64,000 nucleotides of DNA from Nisaea nitritireducens (lineage in GTDB: Bacteria; Pseudomonadota; Alphaproteobacteria; Thalassobaculales; Thalassobaculaceae). Location: the NCBI RefSeq assembly GCF_014904795.1, contig NZ_JACZFS010000038.1:1-64000 (forward strand). Direction: 5' to 3'. Positions 29,084-40,337 of this stretch are shown here, piece by piece (position 1 is the stretch's first letter; the number at the start of each line of letters is the position of its first letter). The notes beneath the pieces are model-generated. The model had not been told where the DNA came from, did no database searches, and worked only from the letters and a program-made list of their open reading frames with translations. Position numbers and translations under genes: made by a program.

Positions 29084-30658
29084 ATGGAAACGGCAACCCA
29101 ACCCAAGCTTGAACTGATTCAAGTCGCTGATGTTGTTGCGCGCGAAAAAGGCATCGAGCGTGACGAGGTGCTTGAGGCGATGGAGCAGGCGATCCAGAAA
29201 GCCGGTCGCTCCAAATACGGCCATGATCACGATATTCGGGCGAATATCGATCGTCAGACTGGTGCCATCGAGCTGATGCGCGTCACCGAAGTCGTCGACG
29301 AGGTCGAGGACGAGATGACGCAGATCCCGGTTGCCGCCGCTCAAAAACGGGATCCGGAACTGAAGGTCGGCGATCTGATCGTTGATCCGCTGCCGCCGAT
29401 CGATTTCGGCCGTATCGCTGCGCAGACCGCCAAGCAGGTGATTGTGCAGAAGGTCCGCGAAGCCGAGCGCACTCGTCAGTTTGCCGAGTTCAAGGATCGG
29501 GTCGGCGAAGTCGTCAACGGCATCGTCAAGCGGGTCGAGTTCGGCAATGTCACCATCGATCTCGGCCGGGCCGAGGCGGTGTTGCGCCGTGACGAGTTGC
29601 TGCCGCGCGAGAGCTTCCGGAACGGTGACCGGGTCCGGGCCTACATCTATGACGTCCGCGAAGAACAGCGCGGCCCGCAGATCTTCCTGTCCCGTACCCA
29701 TCCGCAGTTCATGGCGAACCTGTTCAAGCAGGAAGTGCCGGAAATCTACGACGGTATCATCGAGATCAAGTCGGTCGCCCGCGATCCGGGCAGCCGTGCG
29801 AAGATTGCGGTCATCTCTTATGACGGCAGCATCGATCCGGTCGGCGCTTGCGTCGGCATGCGCGGCTCGCGCGTGCAGGCCGTGGTCGGCGAGCTGCAGG
29901 GCGAGAAGATCGACATCATTCCGTGGTCCGAGGATCCGGCGACCTTCGTGGTCAATGGTCTGGCCCCGGCTGAAGTCAGCAAGGTTGTTCTCGATGAAGA
30001 GCAGCGCCGCATCGAAGTGGTGGTGCCGGACGATCAGCTCAGCCTGGCCATCGGCCGCCGCGGCCAGAATGTGCGTCTCGCCTCGATCCTGACCGGCTGG
30101 GATATCGATATCCTGACCGAGGCCGAGGAATCCGAGCGCCGCCAGGAAGAGTTCAAGACCCGGTCGCGGACATTCATCGAGTCTCTTGATATCGATGACG
30201 TGATTGCTCATCTGCTGGTTGCTGAAGGTTTCAGCACGGTTGACGAGATTGCCTACTCGCCGCTTGAGGATCTGGTCAGCATCGAAGGTTTCGATGCGGA
30301 TATCGCCGAAGAGCTGCAGAACCGGGCACTGGTCTTTGCCGAGGCGGAGCGTAACCGCCTGCAGGACCAGACCAAGGAACTCGGCGTTGCCGAAGACCTG
30401 CTTGCTTTCGAAGGCCTGACGCTGGCGCATGTGGTGAAGCTTGCCGAACAGGGCGTGAAGACGTTAGACGATCTGGCCGATCTTGCCGGTGACGAGCTGA
30501 TCGAAATGCTGCCTGAGGCCGGTTTCGACCAGTATGCCGCCAATGGCGTCATCATGGCGGCCCGGGCCCACTGGTTTGAAGATGAAGAGGGCGAAGAGCC
30601 CGACGCTGGCGCCGAAGACGCTGCTGGGGAGGCTCATGACGAGACCCCAGCAACATGA
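29084..30658 (+). CDS. nusA: Transcription termination/antitermination factor NusA
   Basis: RNA polymerase-associated factor for pausing, termination and rRNA antitermination. The 524-residue protein has the N-terminal polymerase-binding domain, an S1 domain (about 135-200, VNGIVKRVEFGNVTIDLG), two KH domains (about 230-345, including GACVGMRGSRVQAVVGELQG and LAIGRRGQNVRLAS) and two C-terminal helix-hairpin-helix acidic repeats (about 365-490), as in proteobacteria. It ends in a Glu/Asp-rich tail. The next gene overlaps its 3' end by 23 bp. Confidence 0.96.
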   Translation: METATQPKLELIQVADVVAREKGIERDEVLEAMEQAIQKAGRSKYGHDHDIRANIDRQTGAIELMRVTEVVDEVEDEMTQIPVAAAQKRDPELKVGDLIVDPLPPIDFGRIAAQTAKQVIVQKVREAERTRQFAEFKDRVGEVVNGIVKRVEFGNVTIDLGRAEAVLRRDELLPRESFRNGDRVRAYIYDVREEQRGPQIFLSRTHPQFMANLFKQEVPEIYDGIIEIKSVARDPGSRAKIAVISYDGSIDPVGACVGMRGSRVQAVVGELQGEKIDIIPWSEDPATFVVNGLAPAEVSKVVLDEEQRRIEVVVPDDQLSLAIGRRGQNVRLASILTGWDIDILTEAEESERRQEEFKTRSRTFIESLDIDDVIAHLLVAEGFSTVDEIAYSPLEDLVSIEGFDADIAEELQNRALVFAEAERNRLQDQTKELGVAEDLLAFEGLTLAHVVKLAEQGVKTLDDLADLAGDELIEMLPEAGFDQYAANGVIMAARAHWFEDEEGEEPDAGAEDAAGEAHDETPAT

Positions 30659-31298
30659 GCGCCTCGCATTAGTCGAGGGCGATGATCTAGGCCGTAATCT
30701 GCGGCGCTGCATCGCCACCGGCGAAAGCGGCGAGACGGAGCGGATGATCAGGTTCGTTATTGGGCCTGATGATACGGTGGTTCCGGATCTGTCCGAAAAA
30801 CTCCCGGGTCGTGGCCTGTGGGTGACGGCGAGCCGTGATGCGCTTGTCGAAGCCAGCAAGAAGCGGGCATTTTCGCGGGCGGCGAAGCAGAAAGTCGCGG
30901 TTCGAGAGGATCTCGTCGAGGCTGTGGAAGCCATGCTTGTCGCCTCGACCCAGTCTCTTATCGGCCTGGCTCGCCGGGCCGGTGCGGCCATTGCAGGTCA
31001 TGCCAAGGTGGAAGACGCCTTGCGGCACAGAAAGGCCTCGCTCCTTATTGAGGCGTCCGATGGCGCCGTCGATGCTCGGCAGCGCATGACGCGCCTCGGC
31101 GACGGCGTTCCGGCTGAAGCTCTTCTGACGCGCTCCGAGCTTGGAGCGGCGTTCGATCGGGAGCAGACCGTACACGCAGCCATCCTGGCGGCGGGAGACC
31201 ATTCGAAGGGCCTGACGGTCCGTTTGACACGAGAATTTGCAAGACTCTCAGGATTCCGGGGCGATATTTCGCGACTCGGGTTGGAAAACATCGGCTAG
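30636..31298 (+). CDS. YlxR-type RNA-binding protein fused to an L7Ae-like domain
   Basis: A 220-residue protein encoded between nusA and infB. The N-terminal ~85 residues are a DUF448/YlxR domain (RRCIATGE near residue 23, then LPGRGLWVTASRDALVEA). Residues ~95-190 resemble an L7Ae/YlxQ-type fold (TQSLIGLARRAGAAIAGHAKVEDALR). Gram-positive bacteria carry these two as separate genes (ylxR, ylxQ) at the same site; the fusion is common in alphaproteobacteria. The ATG at 30636, preceded by GGGGAGG, fixes the start. A role in RNA or ribosome metabolism is inferred from the domains and operon. Confidence 0.85.
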   Translation: MTRPQQHERLALVEGDDLGRNLRRCIATGESGETERMIRFVIGPDDTVVPDLSEKLPGRGLWVTASRDALVEASKKRAFSRAAKQKVAVREDLVEAVEAMLVASTQSLIGLARRAGAAIAGHAKVEDALRHRKASLLIEASDGAVDARQRMTRLGDGVPAEALLTRSELGAAFDREQTVHAAILAAGDHSKGLTVRLTREFARLSGFRGDISRLGLENIG

Positions 31299-31349
31299 GG
31301 GTGTATTGAGGCCCCAGCCCGGTATTACGGAAAAGACGCGCGACCTAGA

Positions 31350-33959
<2,610 letters not shown>

Positions 33960-34001
33960 GCGGCGGGGTTTGACTGTCACACAGTCTGACGGGAGCTAAA
34001 A

Positions 34002-34442
34002 ATGGTTGGATCGCACCCTGATAAGGCGGGGCGGCGCGGACGGGCGCCGTCACAACGCCAGCTACGTGTCGGCGAGGAAGTACGTCATGTACTTGCCGGC
34101 GTGTTTCAGCGCGGTGATTTGCACGATCCAGAACTGGAAGGCGCTTCGATCACGGTCAGCGAGGTCTCGGTAAGTCCGGATCTGCGCAATGCGAACGTGT
34201 TCGTCATGCCTCTCGGCGGCAGCCACGCGGATGATGTGCTCGGCGGGCTGAAACGTGCGGCGCCGTACCTGCGGACCATGCTGGCCAAGCAGATGACGTT
34301 GCGTACCGTGCCGCGTCTCCGCTTTATCATCGACAATGCATTCGAGACTGCCAACCGGATCAACGAGGTGTTCCAGAACCCGGTGGTGCGCGCGGATCTC
34401 GAGAATAAAGACGAGACGGAAGAGGGCGGCAATGGCGCGTAG
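34002..34442 (+). CDS. rbfA: 30S ribosome-binding factor A
   Basis: Small KH-fold assembly factor that binds the 16S rRNA 5' region. The 146-residue protein shows RQLRVGEEVRHVLAGVFQRG near the N-terminus and MTLRTVPRLRFIIDNAFETANRI, the family signature with its downstream helix. GGGAG before the ATG is a good ribosome site. The truB start lies inside its last codons. Confidence 0.94.
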   Translation: MVGSHPDKAGRRGRAPSQRQLRVGEEVRHVLAGVFQRGDLHDPELEGASITVSEVSVSPDLRNANVFVMPLGGSHADDVLGGLKRAAPYLRTMLAKQMTLRTVPRLRFIIDNAFETANRINEVFQNPVVRADLENKDETEEGGNGA

Positions 34443-35358
34443 GAAGCGCGGCAACCCGGTCAATGGCTGGGTCATCCTGGATAAACCGTCCGGCGTGACC
34501 TCGACCCATGCGGTGTCCGCCGTTCGGCGCGTGTTCGATGCCCAGAAGGCCGGGCATGCCGGAACACTTGATCCGCTGGCCACCGGAATTCTGCCGATTG
34601 CACTCGGCGAGGCAACGAAAACCGTGCCTTACGTGATGGATGCCTCGAAGGAATACACCTTCGAAGTGACCTGGGGCGAAGAGCGCACCACAGATGACCT
34701 CGAAGGTACTGTTTGCGGTACCACGGATGCACGTCCGGACATCGAAGCGATTGAGGCGGCGTTACCCCAGTTTCAGGGCGTCATCACGCAGGTTCCGCCG
34801 ATATTCTCCGCCGTCAAGATCCAGGGCCAGCGGGCCTACGATCTGGCGCGGAAGGAAGAGCCGGTCGAACTTTCGCCGCGCGAGGTGCGGATCGATTTCT
34901 TTGAGCTGGTCGAAGCCCGGGACGCAGATCATGCGCTGTTCCGTGTCGGCTCCGGCAAGGGCGCTTACATGCGCAGTCTCGCGCGGGATCTGGCACGTGC
35001 CGCCGGGACGCTCGGACATATTTCGATGCTGCGCCGGCACCGTGTCGGCCCGTTCCTCGAAGCGGATGCGATTTCGCTGGATTCCTTGAAAGCTTTGGAG
35101 CATAGTCCCGCCGCTTTCGAGCACCTATTACCGGTAGAAACAGCGCTGGACGGCATCCCGGCGCTCACTCTGGCCGGTGCGGAGGCAAATAAGCTCAGAT
35201 GCGGTCAGTCCGTTCCGGTTTTCCGGGCCATGGACCTTGACCGTTTCGGAGATCTTCGGGAAGGCGACATTATGTACGCCGTTTCCGGGGGCAGTCCCGT
35301 TGCGATCGGACGGATCGACGGCGGCTGTATTTGTCCGATGCGCGTACTCAACCTTTGA
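34432..35358 (+). CDS. truB: tRNA pseudouridine-55 synthase
   Basis: Forms pseudouridine 55 in the T-loop of tRNAs. The 308-residue protein has GWVILDKPSGVTSTHAV at the N-terminus and the catalytic block KAGHAGTLDPLATGILPIALGEATK, whose Asp is the nucleophile, then PPIFSAVKIQGQRAYDLAR. The ATG at 34432 overlaps the rbfA stop and has GAGG upstream; the frame is open further 5' but only as an overlap with rbfA. Confidence 0.96.
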   Translation: MARRKRGNPVNGWVILDKPSGVTSTHAVSAVRRVFDAQKAGHAGTLDPLATGILPIALGEATKTVPYVMDASKEYTFEVTWGEERTTDDLEGTVCGTTDARPDIEAIEAALPQFQGVITQVPPIFSAVKIQGQRAYDLARKEEPVELSPREVRIDFFELVEARDADHALFRVGSGKGAYMRSLARDLARAAGTLGHISMLRRHRVGPFLEADAISLDSLKALEHSPAAFEHLLPVETALDGIPALTLAGAEANKLRCGQSVPVFRAMDLDRFGDLREGDIMYAVSGGSPVAIGRIDGGCICPMRVLNL

Positions 35359-35372
35359 CCTAGGAGTATCCG

Positions 35373-35642
35373 ATGTCGATTACGCAAGAGCGCAAAACTG
35401 CGCTGATCGAACAGTATGGCCGCAAAGAGGGCGATACCGGCTCTCCCGAAGTTCAGGTTTCGATCCTGACCGAGCGGATTGTGAACCTCACCGAACACCT
35501 GAAGACCCACAAGAAGGACTTCCACTCCCGCCGTGGGCTTCTGATCATGGTTGGCCAGCGCCGCCGTCTTCTCGACTATCTGAAGAGCAAAAACGTCGAG
35601 CGCTATCAGGTCATCATCAAGGAACTGGGCCTGCGCCGCTAA
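35373..35642 (+). CDS. rpsO: 30S ribosomal protein S15
   Basis: Primary 16S rRNA-binding protein of the 30S platform. The 89 residues match the family length, with [45 protein letters not shown] and the usual start [21 protein letters not shown] seven bases before the ATG is a strong ribosome site. Confidence 0.98.
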   Translation: MSITQERKTALIEQYGRKEGDTGSPEVQVSILTERIVNLTEHLKTHKKDFHSRRGLLIMVGQRRRLLDYLKSKNVERYQVIIKELGLRR

Positions 35643-35674
35643 TCCCTGCAGCGCTGCCAAAAACAGTTACGCGT

Positions 35675-35710
35675 CCGCCCCGCGATTTCCGTGGGGCGGT
35701 TTGCGTTTCT
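35675..35710 (+). terminator. Intrinsic terminator after rpsO
   Basis: CCGCCCCGC (35675-35683) pairs with GTGGGGCGG (35691-35699), including one G-T wobble, and is followed by TTTGCGTTTCT. The stem is strong but the T run is interrupted, so some read-through into pnp is likely, as in the E. coli rpsO-pnp pair. Confidence 0.6.
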
Positions 35711-36005
35711 GCAGGGCTTTCGGGATCGCCATATTGGGTTTGACGCCCCCGGCGATCCATGCGATTGAAGGCCCGCTCAATAGAGGAAAAAAACCGAAGA
35801 ACCGTACCGATGAGACACCGATAAATATGAGCCGTGTGTCACCTCGCTCGACCCTGTGTTCGGTAACCATGGGCCCCCTGACCAGTTCTCCCGCGCCCCG
35901 TGAGGCGATGCGTTCGAAGAACCGGACCGGATTGCCCCATTCCAAGCCAAACAAAGGACAGAACGAGGATCGGATCCGAGCGGTTCGGCTTTGAAGGAAA
36001 GCTGA
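35711..36005 (+). other. Leader region of pnp, no supported gene
   Basis: About 295 bases between the rpsO terminator and pnp. A 97-codon open frame here lacks a ribosome site and any protein-like features, so I do not call it. The stretch holds a perfect 10-bp palindrome, TCGGATCCGA (35970-35979), and several short stems. In E. coli the pnp leader is processed by RNase III and then by PNPase itself as autoregulation; I cannot show the same here. Confidence 0.4.
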
Positions 36006-38120
36006 ATGTTTCAGATACATAAAAAAGAGATCGACTGGGGCGGGCGCAAGCTGACGCTCGAGACAGGTAAAGTTGCGCGTCAGGCCGACGGCGCCGTCAT
36101 GGCGACGATGGGTGAGACGACTGTTCTGTGTACCGCTGTGTACGCGCGGCAGCCGAAGCCGGGGATCGACTTCTTCCCGCTGACCGTGAACTACCAGGAA
36201 AAAACCTTTGCCGCCGGCAAGATCCCGGGTGGTTTCTTCAAGCGCGAAGGTCGTCCGACGGAGAAAGAGGTGCTGACGTCGCGCCTCATCGACCGTCCGA
36301 TCCGCCCGCTTTTCGTCAAGGGCTTCAAGAACGAAACGCAGGTCGTCTGCACCGTTCTGTCCCATGACCTGGAAAACGATCCGGACGTTGTCGCCATGAT
36401 CGGCGCTTCCGCCGCACTGACGATTTCCGGTGTGCCGTTCCTCGGCCCGATCGCGGCCTGCCGCGTTGGTTACAAGGATGGCGAATACATCCTGAACCCG
36501 CGCCAGAGCGATCTGCCGGATTCCGATCTGGACTTGATGCTTGCCGGCACCCAGGAAGGCGTGCTGATGGTCGAATCCATGGCCTCCGAGCTGTCCGAAG
36601 AGGTTATGCTTGGCGCCGTTAGCTTCGGGCACAAGGCGTTCCAGCCGGTGATCGATGCGATCATCGACCTGGCCGAAGAATGTGCCAAGGAGCCGATGGA
36701 TCTGCCGGCCGAAAGCGAAGATCTGGGTCGGGTGCGCGATGCACTGAAGGCCGGTATCTCTGCCGACATGACCAAGGCCTATGCCGAGCCGAACAAGACC
36801 CAGCGCCAGCAGAACGTTTCTGTGGTCCGGGAAAAGGGCATGGCCCTGTTCGAGGACGCCGCAGACAAGGATCTTGCCAAGGGCCTGATGAAGGGCATCG
36901 AAGCCGATGTCGTGCGTGGTGCGATCCTGAAGACCGGACAGCGGATCGACGGTCGCGACACCAAGACGGTGCGCCCGATTGTCTCCGAAGTCGGTATTCT
37001 GCCGCGTGCCCATGGTTCCGCTCTGTTCACCCGCGGTGAAACCCAGGCTCTGGCCGTCGCCACCCTCGGCACCGGTCAGGACGAGCAGATCATCGATGCG
37101 CTCGAAGGCGAATATCGCGAGAACTTCATGCTGCATTACAACTTCCCGCCCTATTCGGTCGGTGAAGCGGGCCGCATGGGGTCCCCGGGACGCCGTGAAA
37201 TCGGTCACGGCAAGCTGGCATGGCGCGCGGTGCGTCCGCTGCTTCCCTCCAAGGAAGCCTTCCCCTACACCATCCGCGTGGTCTCCGAGGTTACGGAATC
37301 GAACGGCTCCTCCTCGATGGCGACGGTCTGCGGCACCTCCCTCTCTCTCATGGACGCGGGTGTTCCGCTGTCCTCTCCGGTTGCCGGTATCGCCATGGGC
37401 CTGATCAAGGAAGGCGACGACTACGCCGTCCTGTCCGACATCCTCGGTGACGAAGATCATCTCGGCGACATGGACTTCAAGGTTGCGGGTACCGAGAACG
37501 GCATTACCTCGCTGCAGATGGATATCAAGATCACCTCGATCACCGAGGAGATCATGAAGATCGCTTTGGATCAGGCGAAAGACGGTCGTGTTCATATCCT
37601 CGGCGAAATGTCGAAGGCTCTGACCTCTTCTCGCGAAGGTGTTTCCGAGAATGCTCCGCGGATCACCACCATCAGCATCCCGACCGACAAGATTCGTGAA
37701 ATCATCGGCCCGGGCGGCAAGATGATCCGTGAGATCTGCGAGACCACGGGTGCGAAGATCGACATTGACGACGATGGCACCGTGAAGGTCGCAGCGGTCG
37801 ATACCGCTTCCACCGAAGCAGCGCTGGAGCGGATCCGCTATATCGTCGCGGAGCCGGAAGTCGGCGTGATCTATAACGGCAAGGTCGTGAAGACCGTCGA
37901 TTTCGGCGCCTTCGTGAACTTCCTTGGTGCCAAGGACGGCCTCGTTCACATCAGCGAGCTGAAGAACGAGCGCGTCGGCAAGACCACCGATGTGGTCAAT
38001 GTCGGTGACGAGGTTAAGGTCAAGGTCCTGGGCTTCGACGATCGCGGCAAGGTCAAGCTGTCCATGAAGGTCGTCGACCAGGAAACCGGCGCCGATCTTT
38101 CCGCAGCAGAAGAAGCGTAA
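36006..38120 (+). CDS. pnp: Polyribonucleotide nucleotidyltransferase (PNPase)
   Basis: 3'-5' phosphorolytic exoribonuclease of the degradosome. At 704 residues it has two RNase PH-like domains separated by a helical domain (first beginning [20 protein letters not shown]; second with [20 protein letters not shown] and [17 protein letters not shown]), a KH domain (about 555-615, [15 protein letters not shown]) and an S1 domain (about 620-690, [20 protein letters not shown]). AAGGAAAG precedes the start. glpQ follows after 11 bp. Confidence 0.97.
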   Translation: MFQIHKKEIDWGGRKLTLETGKVARQADGAVMATMGETTVLCTAVYARQPKPGIDFFPLTVNYQEKTFAAGKIPGGFFKREGRPTEKEVLTSRLIDRPIRPLFVKGFKNETQVVCTVLSHDLENDPDVVAMIGASAALTISGVPFLGPIAACRVGYKDGEYILNPRQSDLPDSDLDLMLAGTQEGVLMVESMASELSEEVMLGAVSFGHKAFQPVIDAIIDLAEECAKEPMDLPAESEDLGRVRDALKAGISADMTKAYAEPNKTQRQQNVSVVREKGMALFEDAADKDLAKGLMKGIEADVVRGAILKTGQRIDGRDTKTVRPIVSEVGILPRAHGSALFTRGETQALAVATLGTGQDEQIIDALEGEYRENFMLHYNFPPYSVGEAGRMGSPGRREIGHGKLAWRAVRPLLPSKEAFPYTIRVVSEVTESNGSSSMATVCGTSLSLMDAGVPLSSPVAGIAMGLIKEGDDYAVLSDILGDEDHLGDMDFKVAGTENGITSLQMDIKITSITEEIMKIALDQAKDGRVHILGEMSKALTSSREGVSENAPRITTISIPTDKIREIIGPGGKMIREICETTGAKIDIDDDGTVKVAAVDTASTEAALERIRYIVAEPEVGVIYNGKVVKTVDFGAFVNFLGAKDGLVHISELKNERVGKTTDVVNVGDEVKVKVLGFDDRGKVKLSMKVVDQETGADLSAAEEA

Positions 38121-38131
38121 GAGCGCTTCCC

Positions 38132-38866
38132 ATGAGCCTCCGGCTGTCCCGCTTTGTCGGACATCGCGGGATTGCCGCAGAGGCTCCTGAAAACACATTG
38201 ACCGGCTTCCGCCTTGCGGCGGAGGCCGGTTTTTCGTGGGTCGAGTTTGATGTGATGTTGAGCGCGGACGATGTGCCGGTGCTGCATCACGATGAGACAC
38301 TGGGCCGCACGAACAACGGCTCCGGACCGGTTGCGGCCCACACGCTGTCCGCGCTGAAGACCCTCGATGCCGGTGCCTGGTTCGGCCCCGGCTTTGCGGG
38401 AGAACGTATCCCGACCTTCGCGGAGGCCATCTCCTGCTGCCGTGCTCTGGGGCTCTCCATGAATGTGGAAATCAAGCCGACCAAGGGACGGGAAGTGCAC
38501 ACAGCCGAGCTGGTCTCGGACATGCTGAACGATCTCTGCCCGGACCTGACGGACCGGATCATTGTCTCCAGCTTCGTGCCGGGCTGTTTGCGGATTGCGC
38601 AAGAAAAAGCCCCGGATTTTCTCCGAGGCTATTTGTCAGACTCTATGGCAGAGGGATGGCGAGAGGGGGCTGAGGAGCTTGGATGTTTTTCGGTTCACCC
38701 AAACCATGCTCGCCTGGATGCCGATTTAATTGCGGCTATCCAAGAGGCAGGCTTCCGTATTCTTACCTATACGGTGAACGATCCGGAACGGGCTGCAAGC
38801 CTCATTGGCTGGGGTGTGGATGCGGTCATTACCGATGAACCCTTGGCGGCCGCTGCGCTGGCCTGA
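38132..38866 (+). CDS. Glycerophosphodiester phosphodiesterase
   Basis: Hydrolyses glycerophosphodiesters to glycerol 3-phosphate and an alcohol. The 244-residue GDPD protein has the catalytic His pair and metal residues in FVGHRGIAAEAPENTLTGFR (about 9-28), VEFDVMLSADDVPVLHHDETLGR and MNVEIKP. There is no signal peptide, so it is cytoplasmic (UgpQ-like). It is 11 bp from pnp and likely cotranscribed. Its 3' end is antisense to the ribbon-helix-helix gene, and a minus-strand terminator lies within its coding sequence. Confidence 0.92.
   Translation: MSLRLSRFVGHRGIAAEAPENTLTGFRLAAEAGFSWVEFDVMLSADDVPVLHHDETLGRTNNGSGPVAAHTLSALKTLDAGAWFGPGFAGERIPTFAEAISCCRALGLSMNVEIKPTKGREVHTAELVSDMLNDLCPDLTDRIIVSSFVPGCLRIAQEKAPDFLRGYLSDSMAEGWREGAEELGCFSVHPNHARLDADLIAAIQEAGFRILTYTVNDPERAASLIGWGVDAVITDEPLAAAALA
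38600..38630 (-). terminator. Minus-strand intrinsic terminator embedded in the glycerophosphodiesterase gene
   Basis: Read on the minus strand: AGCCTCGGA, loop GAAAA, TCCGGGGCT (38630 down to 38608), then TTTTCTT (to about 38601). The 9-bp stem contains one U-G wobble. On the plus strand the same position is a C-A mismatch and no T run follows directly, so the element favours minus-strand transcripts. It lies 137 bp past the stop of the ribbon-helix-helix gene and is probably its terminator. Confidence 0.7.
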
Positions 38867-39186
38867 GTTGCCCGGCCGGCATTCATCCGGGCGAGATCCC
38901 GCCAGTAGCCAAGCATGAAAACCCGCATTGCTGAAGGAACCGAGCTGGAGCCGCGCGTCCGGTCAATCTCGTTGATCAGCGCCTTGGTATTGTAGCCGAG
39001 CCTTTTCGAGACGAGATCGAACATCGACCACTCTTCCGGATGGAGGCAGATGCTCGTGCGCCTGCTTTCTAAACGGAAATGGCGGCGCACCATACGGCTG
39101 GCGTCGCGGTCACCGTCTTCAACCGTCTTAAGGGCGGATCCGAGTATGTCTTTACCCTGTTCGGACGATTTCAAGCTCTCTGCCAT
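38767..39186 (-). CDS. Ribbon-helix-helix DNA-binding protein
   Basis: A 139-residue protein with an RHH_4-type domain at about residues 42-98: strand RRTSICLHPEEW, helix SMFDLVSKRLG, then ALINEIDRTRG and SAMRVFMLGYWRDLAR. The domain matches the alphaproteobacterial RHH family whose members are predicted repressors; the exact role is unknown. The flanking segments are hydrophilic and low in complexity. GGAGA precedes the ATG. The last 100 bp overlap the glycerophosphodiesterase gene tail to tail. It is divergent from the HTH/PAS-like gene, and a 19-bp palindromic repeat lies 40 bp upstream in its presumed promoter. Confidence 0.8.
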   Translation of the reverse strand: MAESLKSSEQGKDILGSALKTVEDGDRDASRMVRRHFRLESRRTSICLHPEEWSMFDLVSKRLGYNTKALINEIDRTRGSSSVPSAMRVFMLGYWRDLARMNAGRATQASAAAAKGSSVMTASTPQPMRLAARSGSFTV

Positions 39187-39225
39187 GAGGTGTCTCCAAG
39201 TAGTAGGGTTCTTATAATCGTCACT

Positions 39226-39244
39226 ATTCCCAGAAAAATGGGAA
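39226..39244. repeat. Palindromic operator-like repeat, copy 1
   Basis: ATTCCCAGAAAAATGGGAA, a TTCCC/GGGAA dyad with an A-rich centre. It covers the presumed -35 and spacer region of the minus-strand RHH gene (candidate -10 TATAAG ends near 39212). It is identical in orientation and core to copies 2 and 3. Confidence 0.7.
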
Positions 39245-39324
39245 AGCGCAAGCGTAAATTGTTCAGGATACCCGTCTAGCGTGTCTATATTGCATACAAC
39301 GGTGCACGATAAACAGTAAATCCC

Positions 39325-39359
39325 TTGAAAACATTGGATAAAAGATTTTTAAAAAATCT
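39325..39359 (+). promoter_or_regulatory. Candidate promoter of the HTH/PAS-like gene with AT palindrome
   Basis: TTGAAA (39325-39330) and TTTAAA (39348-39353) are 17 bp apart. The -10 element sits inside a perfect 17-bp palindrome, AGATTTTT-A-AAAAATCT (39343-39359). A start near 39360 would put repeat copies 2 and 3 in the early transcribed region, where a bound repressor would block elongation or initiation. Promoter assignment is inferred. Confidence 0.4.
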
Positions 39360-39385
39360 ACGCCAGACTAATGGGTGAGAAAATC

Positions 39386-39404
39386 ATTCCCAGAAAAATG
39401 GAAA
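39386..39404. repeat. Palindromic operator-like repeat, copy 2
   Basis: ATTCCCAGAAAAATGGAAA, matching copy 1 except that one G of the right arm is replaced by A. It is 23 bp (about two helical turns) from copy 3, measured start to start. Confidence 0.65.
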
Positions 39405-39408
39405 TTGC

Positions 39409-39427
39409 ATTCCCAGAGAAATGGGAA
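39409..39427. repeat. Palindromic operator-like repeat, copy 3
   Basis: ATTCCCAGAGAAATGGGAA, with both arms intact and one A-to-G change in the centre. It ends immediately before the TAAGG ribosome site of the HTH/PAS-like gene, 13 bp from its ATG. Confidence 0.7.
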
Positions 39428-39440
39428 TAAGGTCTTAGGT

Positions 39441-40310
39441 ATGGGCCGATTCAAACAAGCGATATCGAAGCTCGAAGCGGAATTGCGGCACCGTTGCCAC
39501 CGCTATTACGTCGAGACGGGAATTCGGAAATACAAACTCGCTTCAGCAGCGGGTATATCCGACACATTGCTCAAAGGCATCGATAGCCCCGATTTTGAGG
39601 CGTCGATGAAAACCTTGCAGCGGCTGGACGAGGTTATCCCGGAAGACTGGGAGCCGGTCGGTACGGGCAGTGGCGGAAAAATTCTGGTTCCAGGGCAGGT
39701 CGACCCGGTCATTGGCTACAAGGTCTGGGAGAGCGATCTTAGCCGCAGCCGCAAGATCTATGTGCGCGATGAACTCCTGCACGGGCTCGATCCGGACCAG
39801 ATGGAGCGCTGCGCACTCTATATAGAGAAGGCCCGCGATCCCGAGGGGCGCCTGATCGAAGGCAAATTCAAGATCGAAGTGCTAAGGGCCATTGCCCCGC
39901 AGTGCGCCATCCATGTTTTCGATGTGGGTGAGGAAGATCCCGACAACTATTTTATCGAGCACTGGGATGCCGGCACCGGCTTCTGGAAAGGTGCGGATAT
40001 GACCGGGATGAAATTCGCTGAGCTTGATGACGAAGCGCTGCGGCGTTGCCAGCTCGAGGATTACCTGGTCTGCCGCGAAACCAAATGGCCAAACCTATCG
40101 ATCGTGCACCGTAATTATGCGCACGGCGAAGAGCGGAACTTCCTCCGCCTGCTCTTCCCCTTCGAAGCCAGTGACGGGTCGCCGAAAATCCTGAGCATCA
40201 CGCGTCCACAGTCCTCTGGACTGGCCGTGGACCTGCTGAAGAAAAAGCTGCCGGGATATGACCTGAAAAGCGGCGAAGGCATTGTAGACCTCCGCAGCCG
40301 GCGCTCCTGA
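39441..40310 (+). CDS. Putative regulator: N-terminal helix-turn-helix plus C-terminal PAS-like domain
   Basis: A 289-residue protein I cannot assign to a named family. Residues ~24-70 look like an XRE-type helix-turn-helix (TGIRKYKLASAAGISDTLLK then FEASMKTLQRLDEVIPEDW). Residues ~120-262 have a PAS-like pattern (IEGKFKIEVLRAIAPQCAIHVFDV, DNYFIEHWDAGTGFWKGADMTG, and a basic C-terminal strand set). The start at 39441 is chosen over an ATG-less extension to 39375 because TAAGG lies eight bases before it. It is divergent from the RHH gene, with three shared palindromic repeats between them. It could be a ligand- or redox-responsive autorepressor; that is inference. Confidence 0.65.
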   Translation: MGRFKQAISKLEAELRHRCHRYYVETGIRKYKLASAAGISDTLLKGIDSPDFEASMKTLQRLDEVIPEDWEPVGTGSGGKILVPGQVDPVIGYKVWESDLSRSRKIYVRDELLHGLDPDQMERCALYIEKARDPEGRLIEGKFKIEVLRAIAPQCAIHVFDVGEEDPDNYFIEHWDAGTGFWKGADMTGMKFAELDDEALRRCQLEDYLVCRETKWPNLSIVHRNYAHGEERNFLRLLFPFEASDGSPKILSITRPQSSGLAVDLLKKKLPGYDLKSGEGIVDLRSRRS

Positions 40311-40337
40311 GGCCTTTTACGAACCTCTCTTCGCGAA

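Noticed and set aside
35701-35994. 97-codon plus-strand frame between rpsO and pnp
   Set aside because: Starts inside the terminator, has no ribosome site and no protein-like composition.
38608-38630. Plus-strand terminator inside the glycerophosphodiesterase gene
   Set aside because: On the plus strand the stem has a C-A mismatch and no T run follows directly; it is better explained as a minus-strand terminator.
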